Assembly (NCBI GenBank): GCA_003342895.1
Contig: PTFA01000278.1
Span: forward strand, 982,498-1,046,497
Reading direction: 5' to 3'
Length of the DNA stretch: 64,000 bases
DNA from: Casuarius casuarius
Taxonomy: Eukaryota > Chordata > Aves > Casuariiformes > Casuariidae
A program made the position numbers and the translations under genes. Below the pieces are notes generated by a model. That model was not told where the DNA came from and ran no database searches. It saw only the letters and a list, made by a program, of their open reading frames with translations. Positions within the stretch are counted from its first letter, which is position 1, and the number at the start of each line of letters is the position of its first letter. This document shows, one piece after another, positions 13,528-28,200 of the stretch.

Positions 13528-13664
13528 AGCCTTTGACGATGGTCGCTGTGTTATGCANTGCCCCAGAGGAAAGTTTGAATTTAAAGGACAGTGCCATTTG
13601 TGCCATCACACCTGCCTGGACTGCAGCGGAAGTGAACCTAACAAATGCACTGTTTGTGGAACGG
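13528..13664 (+). CDS. PCSK5: PCSK5 PC5B exon 2 (furin-like repeat)
   Basis: 137 bp, phase 2 at the start and 1 at the end, between a CT-rich tract ending in AAAAG and GTAAGA. It completes an Arg codon, then reads AFDDGRCVM-x-CPRGKFEF and a repeat with CHLCHHTCLDC and CTVCGT. The FDDGRC and CHHTC motifs match mammalian PC5B. The next AG two bases on would put a stop in frame, which fixes the acceptor. N at 13558 makes one residue unknown. Confidence 0.93.
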
Positions 13665-15656
13665 GTAAGAAAGATTTCCTCTTGCAGCCTTTTCCCCTNG
13701 CTGGGCCTCTCAGTTTCCTTTCCCCTCTGCTCCCAGGGCCAGTTCTTGGAGCCAATTCAGTATATCGTGCTTTTGCTACTGATCCGAATCGTAATCTTTT
13801 TTTCGCCCTGAAGGGATCTTGGAATTCAATTTTTTTTCAAAAGTATTCGGAAACACAGCTCTGCAGTGTCCCTGCATCTTTATGCATTGCCCTGGGTATA
13901 TTTTGGATAGCGCCTATCTTAACAGGAACAATAATAGGAGAAAAAAGACAGAAAACCTACACAATCGGCTTCTGGAAAATAAAGCACAACACCCACCTCC
14001 TCCAAGCTCTGCACACTCTATGTTACACCAAAACAGAACAAACCTGCATGCACGAGTAGGCAGGGAGCCAGGGTGCTTTCCAAAACATCTGCCTGGGGCC
14101 AACTGCAGGGTCCACCACAAACTGCCATGTCCCTGTGGCTGGGTAGGTGGGGCCTGCGAAGAGAAGGTTATCACTAGCACATATCTAAATATGTCTTTTG
14201 CCACATTTTTATACAGATTAANTTGAGACAGAGGTTAATATCATTAATTCTGTGGTTGTCTCAGAAAAGCAGCTCTTCTCCTTTAGAAGTGCCAGTATTG
14301 TATACATTAGGAAAATTACTCTGTCTCACCTCTCTTTAATGCCTGGTGGATAAAGAACTTGAGGGTTATTACATGCAAGNATTTGTGAATTGCCTAAAAC
14401 GCCCCGGAAATGAGGAGTATTTAGGATTTAACTTCACTTCTTTTCATAAAAAAGAATTTTTGATGAGCTCGTTCTGAGGACTGACAGTGGNTTCACAGCC
14501 TTTTTCCTCTCAGGAGTTATTTCAGATTCAGTGAGGAGTGACCCAGGTTTTGCTTAGCAATGTGTCCAGCTTACAAGAAAACACTAGCACGACTGGCATT
14601 AATTAGTTGTACTGATGATGAGACTGCAATTCAGATTTCAGACTCTGCAAATGAATAGACAAAGGCTTCAAACCCTAGGTGAGACGTGAGAGGGAAGTTC
14701 GTGCAACTGTTCCTCAAGTCCCTCCCTGCTGCTGCAGATGGCAATATAAATTATCCAGAAGTGGGGACTGGGATGAGAGTCACACCCTGAGGAGACCAGA
14801 AAAGTTCACTCTAAACATTCATATATGAAATCTAAAAGAAATAAAGTCTGAATTGTTGCTTGTACAATGTGGCAGCTATTCGCTAATAGAGCTGCCTTCT
14901 TTGAAGCTGCAGAAATATGCTACCATAAGCAAATACTTTGAATGCTCTATAGTCAAAGCTGTATAATACCCTTAGCACCTTAACTGATGTAATTTATACT
15001 GTAGGGTGGCCTGTAAAAAAACCTCCTCACGTTGCATCACCAAGTGCATTGAGTTACAGGTGTTTCCACAGGTCTCATTCGAAAGCATTTCAAGTTGGGC
15101 ACCTTTCAGTGACTCTGTCCACTGGAGAATGCTATTGCTCTGATATCAAATAGAGGCACATTTGCACTTCAGAGTCAAATCTAAACCTTTCAGAGTTTAG
15201 CAGTGACTAGGAGGAGGATTACAGTTTAATCCACTATGGAAACAGACTGATCCTTCTCAAAGGTGAAGTGGGTAGTTTTGCCTTCATAACGGCGACTTTA
15301 CATCTACAAAACAAATATTTTTTGGTTGGGGAGACTTCTGTGTTTGCAGCAAGGGAATTTTGGGATCCCAGTAATGGAAATCTCTTGATCCCTATTTGAT
15401 TAGATTGATGGATGTAAATGGTAGTTATTCACTAGCATAACAATTTTTATGCCGTAAATGTCCCAACAGCATGGAAGGATTTGGGGTTCCAAAACGTTTT
15501 CACATTTTAGCTCATCTGGTGTAGAACTGTATAAATGGTGCAGTTAGTAGGCAATATTAATTACCTCAGCTAAAGGACTGCTGCTTAATACCGCTGCTTT
15601 TTCTGCGTCAACGTCATCTGTTACTGAGCTCTTTTCCCTGTTTGTTTGCCCCACAG
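13665..15656 (+). other. PCSK5: Intron; nothing recognised
   Basis: About 2 kb. The open frame that continues from the preceding exon past GTAAGA to 14059 is intron read-through without cysteine repeats. The intron ends in a CT-rich tract and CCACAG at 15651-15656. Confidence 0.8.
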
Positions 15657-15854
15657 ATAGGCGAGGGATCGATCGTTTCTTCTACCACGGGGAGTGCAGA
15701 GAGAGTTGCCCGCCGGGTCACTACCATGCAGAGCACACCTGCATGCCCTGTGCTGCGCACTGCGAAGTGTGCCTGGACACCGGCCACTGCAAACGCTGTT
15801 TCAGAGGATACTACCTAGCTCAAAACATATGTCAGAAGCACAGCTGTACAGAAG
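15657..15854 (+). CDS. PCSK5: PCSK5 PC5B exon 3 (furin-like repeat)
   Basis: 198 bp, phase 1-1, between CCCCACAG and GTAACC. It reads DRRGIDRFFYHGECRESCPP onward and includes CMPCAAHCEVC, CKRCFRGYY and a final CQKHSCTE. The FLYxGEC...CPxGHY and C.PC..(N/H)CE.C signature matches the mammalian repeat. It is GC-richer than the surrounding introns. It opens the first complete four-exon phase cassette in the window. Confidence 0.95.
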
Positions 15855-16199
15855 GTAACCGTCCGTCAGCAGCGCTAATAAATACTCTCTTCTACTCCAT
15901 TCTGCAAATATGCTAATGGTTTTGGCTCCTGTTTTGGGATGCACAGTGCACAGCCTGATGCTGAGGTCCTTCAACTCCAGCTCTGATTCTCTTCTAGTAT
16001 TACGTTAATGTAAAATGGGAGTATCCTCCTCAAATTGAGTAGGCTTACACAACAAAAAACTAGAAAAGAAATTATTTCAAATCTTTCTTCTGTTTGGACA
16101 TGGATAAAGATTATTTTCAGGACTCTTGCTGAATGCTTTCAAATGTTGGCCTTCCATTTATCTAGAATTAACCTAAAATTGGGGATTTTCAAAACGCAG
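15855..16199 (+). other. PCSK5: Short intron (345 bp)
   Basis: A plain intron between GTAACC and AACGCAG, with nothing else seen in it. Confidence 0.85.
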
Positions 16200-16268
16200 G
16201 TGAAGTGGAAGACCCTGACTCGGAAAATTGCATACCTTGTGCAGATGGATGTCAGAACTGCAAATGGG
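16200..16268 (+). CDS. PCSK5: PCSK5 PC5B exon 4 (69-bp small exon)
   Basis: 69 bp, phase 1-1, between ACGCAG and GTAAGT. It encodes GEVEDPDSENCIPCADGCQN and then CKW. The mammalian counterpart reads GEVQDPDYEEC.PC..GC, so the assignment is firm despite the size. Its length keeps the frame, so skipping it would remove 23 residues and the first four cysteines of one repeat without a frameshift. Confidence 0.91.
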
Positions 16269-19200
16269 GTAAGTATTGCCTTTATGAACCTTGCTCCTTA
16301 TTCTTAAGGTAGGAANAAATTATTCCTCCTCATCTCTGATCATGAGCCTTTGTGCATGCTATTGAGCAGTTAGTGAATGCTGCATCCTCTCACCAAGCAA
16401 GCTGCATTTTTCCGATGTATTTATTCTTGAAAACCAATTCTAAATTCTAGCACCAGCATAAATAAGAATAAGCTTCTGTATTCATTTACTTATTAATCTT
16501 TGCAGCACTTTTTCCTGCTTGAATACCACACTAAGGCTGAGAGGTTTACTGACTTTCTGAAGCTATTATCAGATCCAGANCTTTACCATAGAGGTTCAAA
16601 CCTTACAGGCCTGAAAACAGATTATCAGATTGTACATTTTTCTTTAAAGAAATAGATATGAGGAATTTAAATTTCATTCTAGAACAAGTCACTCAAACAG
16701 CGATTCTGCAGCCATAAAAAATTCCAAAACATTGGTTCATTTTTCATGCAAGATTAAAAATAATGTTCTCTCTCAGCACAGTATGATGCTGGGAGAAAGT
16801 TTGTTGTCCTCAGATAAACACCATTTAACCTGTTGAACTCAATTCCGCAAATCCTTATTGTGTAAACGTAAGTGGATGCAATCTAGTACAGCTTGTTAGC
16901 TCTCAGGAGCTGCCTTTCATTACAACAGCTCACCTTCACGGAGGCTTTAAAATGTTCAAATGACNTTGCAAGCCATTGCNNCCCCTGTGTTTATGTTAAG
17001 AAAACNATTTCCTNTGGCTNTATGGACTGGAGTACAACTGGTAAGTAGCTNAAGACAGAGGGACAACATATATTTCAAAAGGCCATTTTTAAAAGTGCTA
17101 AAAGCAGAGACAACCAGGACCACCCATCTTTTGGCCCCAGATTCAGACAGATTTGCACAGAGGACTTCATACTGAGCCCTTTGGTTTCTCCCAGCTGCTA
17201 CCTAATGCGTTTTGGGGTCTGGTAGAACTGGTGCTGGAGTCTGTACCAGGAGACTGAACATTGCTATACCGATAAGGGTGAATACTGGGAAAGAAAACAC
17301 TGCAAGCATCCCGAGAGAAAAGAAAAATCCCACCAATAGTCACAACCACTTTGATATTCTCTCCGCTTGCTTTTATGTCAGTGCCATGCTCACATATACC
17401 AAATTTATGTAAGCATTTTCATCANATACTACTTTCTCCCCTTTTTCCAGTCATCCAGTCTAATATATCATACTATAAAGCTCCTTACAACTCCATTTAT
17501 GTAGCCACTCTGTACAAATGCAATCAAGCCTAATGCTTGTCTCTATGACTATACCTACGGCGTTCTGTATTGCTGCACGAACAGCTGGAAGGAGCAAGTT
17601 TTAACATGACTGCAACTATTCTGTGGTCCATACCAGGGATGTTTAGCAAAGTGTATCTTCTTGTCAGCTGTCTCCTTGGCTGTGGGGAGAAAAAAGAAGA
17701 AAAAAAAAAAATAAAGAGAATCTGTTTTAACACCAATCTTTAATGCCTCTATCAGGTGTTACTTTACTAGGTTATGGAAATTTTTTAGGTGCTCTTCACA
17801 ACAACACAGTGGATTAGAACTCTTTATATCTCTTCTGCCACTGTTTACTGCAAATCCTTGGTTTGAATTAGAGTGGAATGAACTAAGAATAGCAAGTTNT
17901 CCTAAAAAATAGTCATTGCAAGTACCTCAGAGGCTGATTTTCTTCATATACAAGGAGACTGCAAGGCTCTTCATNGACAGCCAGCATACAGAAAAAGGGG
18001 CTGTACTCATTTGCCTCTAATCTCAGTAGNTCACTCATCTCCTAAATATTAATCAGCCATATTCACTTCATATTTACTCTCAGATTCTTGCTCTCAAGTT
18101 CTGGTTTAAAACAGGCTTTTCAAAGGCTTCAAAGATCAATAAAATGGGTGCAAGTAAAACAAAGGCTGAATTAACTTTCACTGCAGAGTAAAGTCAGAAG
18201 TATTAAGAAGCCAGAGTTTGATAAGGGGCATGTTATTAACGAAACTGTCTGGAGGTTATGATGCATGTAATACTGAGAGCTTAAACAGGTTGGTTTAATG
18301 CTAGCTCTATTTGGAACAGCAGCACAGCAGTGGGTTAAAAACAAGATCTCAAGCAGATTTTGCAAATTATCACGAGTTTCTGAAATAAAGCATGAAACTT
18401 CAAACTTAAAATGAATCAGATAGAGATGCTGTTTGCTTGTGTTTCTGCTCCTAATAGTCAATGAGATTCCTGGCATAGCAATAATTTAATTCATAGATAA
18501 GATGAGCACAGAAACAGGTTTCTCATGTCTTATCAGAAAACTGATATATTTAGAGACTTCTGTGAAAAAAATAGCTTTACTATCTGCCTTTTAGCAGAGA
18601 CAAATGGATTATTTTGATAGCTGTAAAGAAATTACATTGCCACAAAAATGATTAAAAGCAGTAAAATTTCAAGGTGAGAAAATATGGAATATGATACATT
18701 TAGTTTTGCATCTTCATGGCCTGCTACAGACCCTCTTTCTAAAATTAAGAGAATGTTGCATGATTTTGCAGTCTCACTTTGGCTTATCTTTCTTTCAGCA
18801 CCACTGAGGAATTTAATCTGAGTNAAAACTATAGAACAGGAGTAGGACAGGCATTCTAGTGCTACAAACATTTCAATTAGAAGTGCAGCAGAACGCTCTG
18901 GGGAACACTATTTAAAAAAAAAGGTAGGAAGGAAAACGTAATAATCACAGCAATTGGAATCAAAATTATATAGTTCATGTCACTGAAAAGTAGCTGTTAA
19001 TATACAAATATAAATACATTTAGTGCNCATTTATAGCTTTGCAAAAGAGTCTAAACCATTTGCTCATATAAAGTCATCAGGCACCTGCTGCTTGCTGAAG
19101 TGCTTTGAGATCCTTTGATAAATACTAAGAGCTAAGAATAATCATCTTCAGTTTATGCTGGATGTTCAGTTATGCAGGATGTCTTATAGAAACTGTATGA

Positions 19201-22200
19201 AATAAATAAAAAATGAATATGAGACTNTTGTAAAATGTANNTGTAAAATNTACTGTTACATTTTAAACTGTGAGCAACAAAATGCCAATGGTTCTCTTAC
19301 NGTCTATAAATTACAAAGGTTAATGGATATTTTCTGCTGTTTTGTAGAAACAGATCTGGTTTTAAGGAGAGAGATAAATGCTAATTAGGATAACTGAACT
19401 GACTGTTTTCCTAGTAGCCTGAAGGACTAGTAATTTCTGGCCAAAAATTTCTTTCACAAAGCACCGCAGAGCAGATTAAACTGCTGCCTTCAGTCTTGGG
19501 CAATGTTGTCTGGTTTTGTACAGCCAAGAAAATGTGTAAGATCTACTGTTTTGACTTGCTGCCAGCTGCCAGCAGAACAGAACAAGTAACGGAGGCAGGA
19601 TGGGTGTGAAATCTCTCTTCTTGATCAGTACTGACCTTACTGACACGTTAAGATGCAGCTATTATACATTTATGTCAGTTTGATACTTTACATCCCACAT
19701 CAGGCATTTCAAAGAATGTAAAACCCTCCCATGTAAGTAAAATGTAAGGAGAGCACTAAGGTACCCCACCAGCTGTGGATGCTGAGGTGAAGGACTGACA
19801 GTATTTGTAATACTTCCTGGGATCCTCAGGGACCACAGTGAAATCCAGCTGTTTTCCTCCAAGTCCGCTCCCTGCTTAGCTTCAGGGCTGTGGTGAGGCA
19901 AGGCAGAAGCTGGTAAAGACAGAGACAGTCAGAAAGACTTAATCAAGGACAGGTATAGTCTTTACAGTTTAAATACAGATGATACATTTCCTTCTTTTTC
20001 ACTCCATGAGTTCTGAAGTTGCCCATATTTTAAGGAGATGAAAAATCTTTAGAACTCACAGATACAATTCTGTCTTCATGCACGGTCAAGTCCTGCAATA
20101 CATAGCGAGAAATTTGCATGAGACCACACAGATCCCTAAAGGACCCATAGCTTTGTCTATCCAGTGCCAAAACATGGCCACGCACAGCAGGGTTCACCTC
20201 CCCACCTTCTCCTGCCCACAGGCTCCCAGAAGCACCTGGCTGTGCTTGCTGCCACACTAGCCNGCCTGGTATGCTCAAGCACACGGCATCCCGTGAGCTC
20301 TTCAATTTGAAATTTGAAAGGGAGGGCCAAAGACAAGNCAAGTCTTAAAGGTGACTTTGAGTAGGTAGGTTTAGTCTTACACTTTGTTTTCAAATATTTT
20401 CCTAGTGCTGTCTAAGCAAACATGAGCACAAAATTGGACAGACAAAGCCTCTCAGAAAGCATGCTGAATAAATTTCAAGCCACACTTCCAAGATTATGTT
20501 TCTGACTTTGCTGCCTCTGGTCTGATTACCCACTTTGGGACACTGTGAGCCTTCTTCCTAGAGCAGCAATCAGCTATTGCTCCTTCTGACGCAAATAGAC
20601 CCATAGGAATTGCAGGTTTTCATCACCTGTGGCCATAAAGCCATGACTAAATTTTAAAGCCTTGTCTTCTAGTGGTCACCAGAAGACACTATGAAGTCTA
20701 CAAAATCAAATCCAAACCATTGCAACATTTCCTCAACAGAGGCATGCTTTGAAAGGGAAAATTCTGCTGAAGCAATGTGGTTAAGGAGGAGGATTTTCTT
20801 TGCGCTGTTGCAGCAGCTACATTCTGCCCTTTGACGCAAGTTCATTCACTCCCACATTTAGATCTCACTTGAGAATGTCACTCACATTTTCTNAAGTCTC
20901 TTAAAACCATAATGAACTTCAGAAACTTTCTTCAGAGTTAACCTTAACTCTTTAGACAGCATGTAGCTATAAGCCCTTTCAGGACAAGAGAGACTCACTG
21001 AGATAACCACAGAATTTGAGCCATTAATTATTTTAAAAGAATTCCAGAACTAATACAATGCCAGAACATAACAATACCGGCCATTATTTGCTGTGCTTAA
21101 AATTATAGCCCATGGACCAGAGTGGTTGCTCAACCAGCTTCACCGCTCTTTCTAATCATACAAATCGCATTTGCCCTTTTGCACCTGCCGAATGAACACA
21201 TGAAATCTGAGTATTGATGCAGATGACAAGTGACATAACCTTCTGTGATATGCACTACCTACTGACCTGCACATGTGCACTTCACAGGCAGAACTGCCAC
21301 GTCATTAACCAATAATGTTAAATACAATCACCTAGTCCATGGAAGAGTTACGTATTTGTAGCCCACCAAGCCCATGTGGCCACAGAGAAATTCGGAAGAA
21401 TCAACAGGGTACTTCTTCCTCTCAAGAGGGAGTGTGAAAGTCAGGCCATTGCCCAGATTTGTGTGCTGTTCTGCCAGTGTCCTCCAAAACAGAGCCCCGT
21501 CTTCCTGATCCAGTTTCTACCCACTTACTTGCTGATTCACTTCCACCCACCTCAGCCAACTTGCAGAAGTATGACATGTTGCAATANGAGTACTTCTACA
21601 GGCTTTCCAGATATTACCTCATCTACTCGCAGCAAAACACCATCCGTCCCACCACATGTTGACACATCCAGGGTTCTGCAGAGAGCAGCACAATGTGGCT
21701 CTTGCAACCTTTGCGTCCGGACTATGTTCAAAGTCTAACACTGAGAATAAAGTGCTCCTCAGTAAGGGAGTAGAGGGAAAAATATTCAAAAAAAACATTG
21801 CTTTTCTCAGTCAAAGATTCCTTAGAAAAAGGATAAACACTGACAAACCCTGAGGAGCAGTATACCCGAAAATAAAAGCCTACAGAATAGGCATTTAGGG
21901 CTAAGTGTCTCTCAGTTATAGTGAGGTAANGCCTGAGCAACTCTCAAAGGTGACCCAGAACCTAATTGTTTAGTTTGATCCAGATTACAAGGGAACAAGT
22001 ATGCAGACACAAAGGCAGAAAGGGTGCCCGAATAACATGCAAATACTCCAGAAGATCCATTATGCAAAGTGTGTGTCTGGGCAGGGGGGGCTACAGACTA
22101 TAAGGTAGTAGGGGTGAGAGAGAAGGTATTTGGAGAAGGTTTAAAGAACCCATGAGAGAGCTGAAGGGCAGCACTGTGAACAAAGACTGAAGCTCACAGG

Positions 22201-25200
22201 TACAGATTGGGATTCTGGCTGTTGTGCTCATGATAAATGAGTGGAAAGTGATCTAGTTCCCACAGCAACCTAAGAAACACAACAGAAAACTTCATTTCTT
22301 CAAGCCATCTCTGATGATGAATAGACCTTGGCTTTCAAAATACCGGAGAAAATTATGATAAGGATCCTCTTTTATCTCAGAGTAAATCTTCCTCAAGAGG
22401 TTAATCTTGCAGGATGGGTTTAAGATTTGCAGATAATAGGACTCGTTTCCACAGGCTTCTGGAGTGAGAATATGCAGTCTGTGCAAAAAGAATGCCCGGC
22501 AAGACTTGGAGCAGGGTTTTTTTCGATTTTCAGTACTACCATTTTAGCATAGGGCAGAACATTACATTAAAGATGTTGTCTTTCTAAGANTATAGGTCAA
22601 AGAAAATTTCCTTACATTCTAAAAATATAAAATGTACTTATTAAAGAAAACACTGTCTTTGAAAATTTTATTTCTCTGAGAAAGAAAATTGCTTCTTAGG
22701 CAAAATCCAGGGTTAGGGGCAAGTCAGTGGAATTCATAGAGACATTAGACTGGACCATGAGTTCTGCAAACAGACATACAGCTCCTTGGTTTCTTCACTC
22801 TGATACTTGCACAGGTGATTTCTCCGTAAATGGGAAAAACAATGTTCAGTGTCGGCTTCAGGGAACTTTGACAAATTCTCCTCTCAATTGCTTGAACAAG
22901 ATTACCAAATTACTGCAGATGAACAGTGTGACTGAAAAACGAAATTGGGATTTCTGAGTATCAAAGGCTCAAAACCTCATCTTCAGGAACCTGTAAATCC
23001 TCTTGAACACCTCGTTAGTCTGAGGTTAAGATGATGTTCCTTATACTACATTTTCATAACGTGTTTGTAATCTGTTTGGCTTTACAAGGCATAAATACTT
23101 CACGCTTTAGTTTAGAGTTCTCTGTAGAAATAAGAGCATAAAACACAAACACTGGATCGTACCAAAGGCTCATCTAGCTCAGTATCCACTGGCCAAGTAA
23201 CAAATGTAATCCTAAAATTACAAGGGCAAATACAGTATGCACTGCTACTCCTTCAGCAATTTGCAGTTCAGAAGCTTCCTGAACTGAAACAGTAAAGAAA
23301 TGCTTATTGCTGAATCATTTTGCTGGAATCCCCAAGGAAAAAATGTATTAAAATAAACAAGATCTAACCAANTCAAGCAACTCTAACTCAATCTATAGTT
23401 TCAACTATATCTATGCATATCTGCAAATCTTTGTTTCAACTCTTTGGGTTTATACTAGGCCAAAGTTTTGGTCTTGATCTTTCAGAAAAGGAATTGTATT
23501 TATGGAACCACTTACGAGCGGAGCAATCTCAAATGCAAATCTTGGATTATACCCATACAGAGGAGACATATCCCATATGAGTCCTNCCTGTAAACACATT
23601 TTTTGTTAACAGGAGGTCAATGGAGTCCAGCTGTTCAAATTCGTGATAAACTTGCACTGACTTCTGTGGTGTAGAGTTAGGATGCTCCTGCCACAGTCTG
23701 CATCCTTGCTTGTAGGAGAGCAGGCTCTGAGTAATACTATTCACTCAGAGGAACGGCCTGTGTGGTAAGAAACCGTTCAAACATAAGTGACCATCTCAAT
23801 GTGGTAAGTGTGTTCGGGTTCAACACACCGAAAGCTCATTTTTGATATGTGGCTTTCACGCTACTTGAAATCATCGCATTGGGATTCCGATATGTGGGAA
23901 GAATAGCCAGTAGAGGAAAAATGAAAAATAACATATCATCCAAGTGGTAGACTCTAAGACAAATAAACTTCAGGTAGGTTTCTCAACAGCCTTGCTTAGC
24001 AATTGGATACTACTGCTGCTGTCCTCATTTTGTTTCTGTTGAAATACTCTTNCCTTTTACTTTAATAGGACTAAAAATGAACCATCAGTTCTTCTCTGCA
24101 GCCCCATGAGCAGTATCTTCTCTGCTTGGCATCACCTTTTGGACCTTCACTTGCAGTGTAAATCTCACCACAGCACTGGTCCAGTATGTCTGGTGAGAGA
24201 CTAGAGAGCTCTGACCTGATTCCTATTTTTTAAACCAGTTTTTAAATTTTTCTGTTCCTTAAAGTTTCCCAGTCCCATCACATTCTCTTAGTCAAATCTC
24301 TCCCAAAACTTCAGCTCTTCAGAAAAATGTATTTATCAGTCTTTCTCCTTAGTCATCCAAACCACGGAACTATTAATGTGGCGCATTTTACAGCAATAAT
24401 CTTTGATTTCATGTCACCTTATTTACACTTCACTACTCCCAACTACACTATGTTAAGATCCTCATTTGAACAAGAAAATATGCCTCTTTCCTTTCATTTT
24501 ATCAATGAAATAATACAGTAACATCAAGTGACGCTATTCCTGTTTTATAGCTATGTAGTTGAGATTAGAGCTGTGTGAATTTTTCAATTAACTGGCTGTA
24601 GAGTNAGAAAAACACTCAGAACATTTTTTGCTTTTATCTAATTAAAGGTAACCATAATTTAAAACAAAACCTTTACAAAACATTTAATGTAGGTAAGTTT
24701 AATAAAATAATATTTTTTTCAAAGAAAGATAAAAAGCATTTTTTCTTCTTTGCCATAAAAATATTTTTAATTCATTAAATGTCTTGGCTGAATCCAACTT
24801 ACCATTTTTGGCCAAAGCAAATACCAATGCCAGTTTTTCCCCTTTAAAATCTAATTAAAAAAAAAAATAGAATCCAGCTTTCTCCTTGGTTAAAATTCCC
24901 ATTCTCTTCTTTCTCCCACTTCCNGGTAATCTGTCAAAATAAATTGCAATGTCAGAATTCAGAAGAAAGAAGATAAAGCAGATTTATTGACAAAACCCAA
25001 AAGGAAGAAGAGGTGAAAAGGCAACAAAAAAGGAAGACAGACAAACAAATACCTTTTCCCACAAACCAGAAGATCCAAACCACAATTGCTGGATCCAAAA
25101 CAGAAGTTTCTTTCATTTTTAAGGCCTACTGTAAGCTGAGTTTTCATTTGGGCCCATGTCTAGTCAAAAATCCCATTATGAATGGAGTGTACATTTCAGN

Positions 25201-28200
25201 TATTTTAATTGAGAAGTCATAAAACTGAAGTCAAAATGGTCTAAGGTAGTTAAAATATATAATTACACTTGTTGGTGATATATTACAATTTATAGTATTT
25301 CTTTTACATTATTGTATGTTATTGTTCAGGGGAATGTAAAAGGCAAAGAAAATCTAGCAGTAACTGTTGAAATTAAGCAATTACTGCATTTGGACCTTAA
25401 AGGAAAACTGCAGTGTAATATAAAATCATTTTCAGTCNTTATATTTAATTAAACTCAAAAAGAAAGGTAAACCAAGCATTTAATCCCAGGCACTGAATAT
25501 CCTCAGCTTCTGAATGCAANAAGTGTTGAGNNCATTCNGCACATTCTAGNCTCACAGCTGAGCCAATAAACACGNCAAGAAATTTAATTAAAAATAAAAG
25601 TTAACAAACAAAACAGGAAGCTAAAATAAGTTACAGTCTAAATACAGATCNTTCAAAATGTACCCATGCACTTAACTTCAACTCCCAGCTTTATTGTATA
25701 CAGTAGATAAAGTTAAGCATGCATATGAGTCATGGAAAGATCTGGGTCTAATTTGATGGTATTCTTTAAGTAAGTGCTACTCAATAGTACAGTGGGCTAG
25801 TAATGTAAAGTTTCCAGAATTAGGATCTCTCTAAATACCACGAACACACGGATATAGCGAAGCAGTGACAGAGATCTCCGAAACACTCTAGAGCTCATTT
25901 TTAATAGGGATGAGCTTATGTAGCAAATACTTCATTAAGCCTATAAGGTAACACTACGAAAACCGCTTGCAGTTTTCTTTTACATATTTAAACAAAAATA
26001 CTCTTCCAGCACAACAATGTTACGCCTGTAACACTGATGCCCGTACTTCCCTNCTGGAATAGGAAAAACCCACTAATCCATTTCAAATCAGAGAGCTCCA
26101 GCTGAAAGCAAGAATCTTTGGCCTTTGACCAATAGCTAATCTTTGCACGCGCCTTTTCTGTATTAAAATGTAGCTCCACTCCACATATATTGTGTTCGGG
26201 AAGGGTGGGAGGGAGGAGGGAATAGGACTATGAGTTTATTACAGAAAAGGAAAGAAACCAAATGACTTTTTCCATGAACTCTAGATGATCTTCACTTATC
26301 TAAGAAAGCTGCAATAAAACCAGAAATTCACAGAGGATTTCATCTNTGTCTGAGGCCTTATATTTTAAAATTCGTTGAATCCTACTTCCATTGCTATCAA
26401 GATTAGTTTTGGTTCTGTCTTCACAGAAGTAGCATAGGATCAACACAGTAGAAATCAATACAAACAGCAACAAAATCTAGCTAATGTATAGATAAAATAT
26501 TAGCGATTCTCATAACAAGAAGTCATTTGGAGCATGACATACCAAGCAACTAACTTCATGCCACAGAGATCTAGCTATTTCATGGGCAAGTGGGCTCTAA
26601 GTGAATATAGGATGGACACACTGACTTCAGCCCAGCCGGCATTTGTTACTGCTAGTCCAAGAACTGATTAAGGCAGATTTTAAAGGAGCCAAAGTTGCAA
26701 AGCTGTACGTAAAGATCCATAAAATGCCCTAGACTTAGTTCATTCTTAAAACTGNTTTCCAAGATTTTGGAAACATACCATGTATTAAATAACTAATTTG
26801 TTACTACAGGAATAATTGTGTGTTTNGTTTTCTCTCTGCATGCTATCAGATGGTTGCCCTCTCTGCATTCCTTCTTCACCTAAGTTCATTATTCCTTAAT
26901 AGTTTACATTTAAATTGAAATTTCAATAAATCCTTGAATATAAAAGACAGTAGAGCTTCCATTTAGTGGGTCTGTCTTTAGGAGAAAAAGCAACGATTTA
27001 GTGGGAGTTGATAAACAATATGATATAGTAGACAAATAGGCAAATGTACTTAAGCCACACAAGCCCCAAAACTGCAAGTTTAAAAACTTNATTAGATTCC
27101 AGGAAAGTCTTAACATAGAGAAGGGACATAACAAGACGTTACACTGTACCCCCGACACAGTAACCCCAATGTACTTTGGATGACAGCGAAAACCTCTCTT
27201 AAGGGATAAGTATTTTCAGAAGTATCATTATTTCTATTCCAAATGCAAGGTGTGTACCCCCTGCAATCCTTTTCTGTTTTGAAAGTTCTTTGGATAGTAA
27301 ATCAGAAATTGCAAAAGTTCTTCTGTCAATTTTCACTCCAGCTACATAGTGGAATCAGATAAAAGGAAGCAGCATATATATTTGTGCAACTGTGTCAGCA
27401 GCAATAAGCAAACAAATTCCTCATACTTGCCACAGTTAGGCTGGCATCACCACTCTATGACTGCTGTTTTGTCACGTGACACAAAAATGTGAACAAAAAT
27501 CCGATTCCATTTTTGCTGGAAATTTAAATGAGACAAAACTTTCATCAATTTTGCTTTGCTTCTGATGTTTTCATTTTGCAAAATTTTCAAGAGATTTCCC
27601 CCTCCCCCTCCAAAGATCTTCAGTTTGAAGGAAGACTCAAGACATTCCCAGGTGAAAAAGAGCAAACTAGCTTTTCTTATGAGGTTTGTGGCCCTCTGAT
27701 AAGCGTTTGCTATCAGCATTTCTATCCAGACTTGTATATGAGCAGCAGCATGCAAGTACTGTTTGGGATATATGTTTTTTATCCTCTCTACATCATGTAT
27801 CCAAACACGCAATCTAAACCAGCTATTCATTCATTCCTAGATGCTTTCTCTTAAACCCTAAACAAATTCACACGATAAAAATATAATGATCTTTAAATAA
27901 CCTGTATTTTAAACTTCTGCCTAAACAACTGACTTACTTAATAATTCATTTTTCTAATCTCTTCCAAGGACAATCAGATATTGTGTCTTTGCTTGTAATT
28001 ACAGCCGAGATCCATCTAAAATAGAGCTATCCAGATAGTCGCCTATACAGGCAAAAACTGAGAGGGCAGTTAAGAAAAATGTCTTTGAAACCTCCCACAG
28101 GCAAGAGAGGAAAGAGTCCTTTCTTCATAAAAACCAGAAAGTATATGGAGAGTTAGGCAGTAAACCTGCTAATGGTCCTAGAAATTTTCTAACAATGTCT

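Noticed and set aside
13553..14059. 168-residue open frame continuing past exon 13528-13664
   Set aside because: The first part is the real exon; beyond GTAAGA at 13665 the cysteine pattern stops and the rest is intron read-through.
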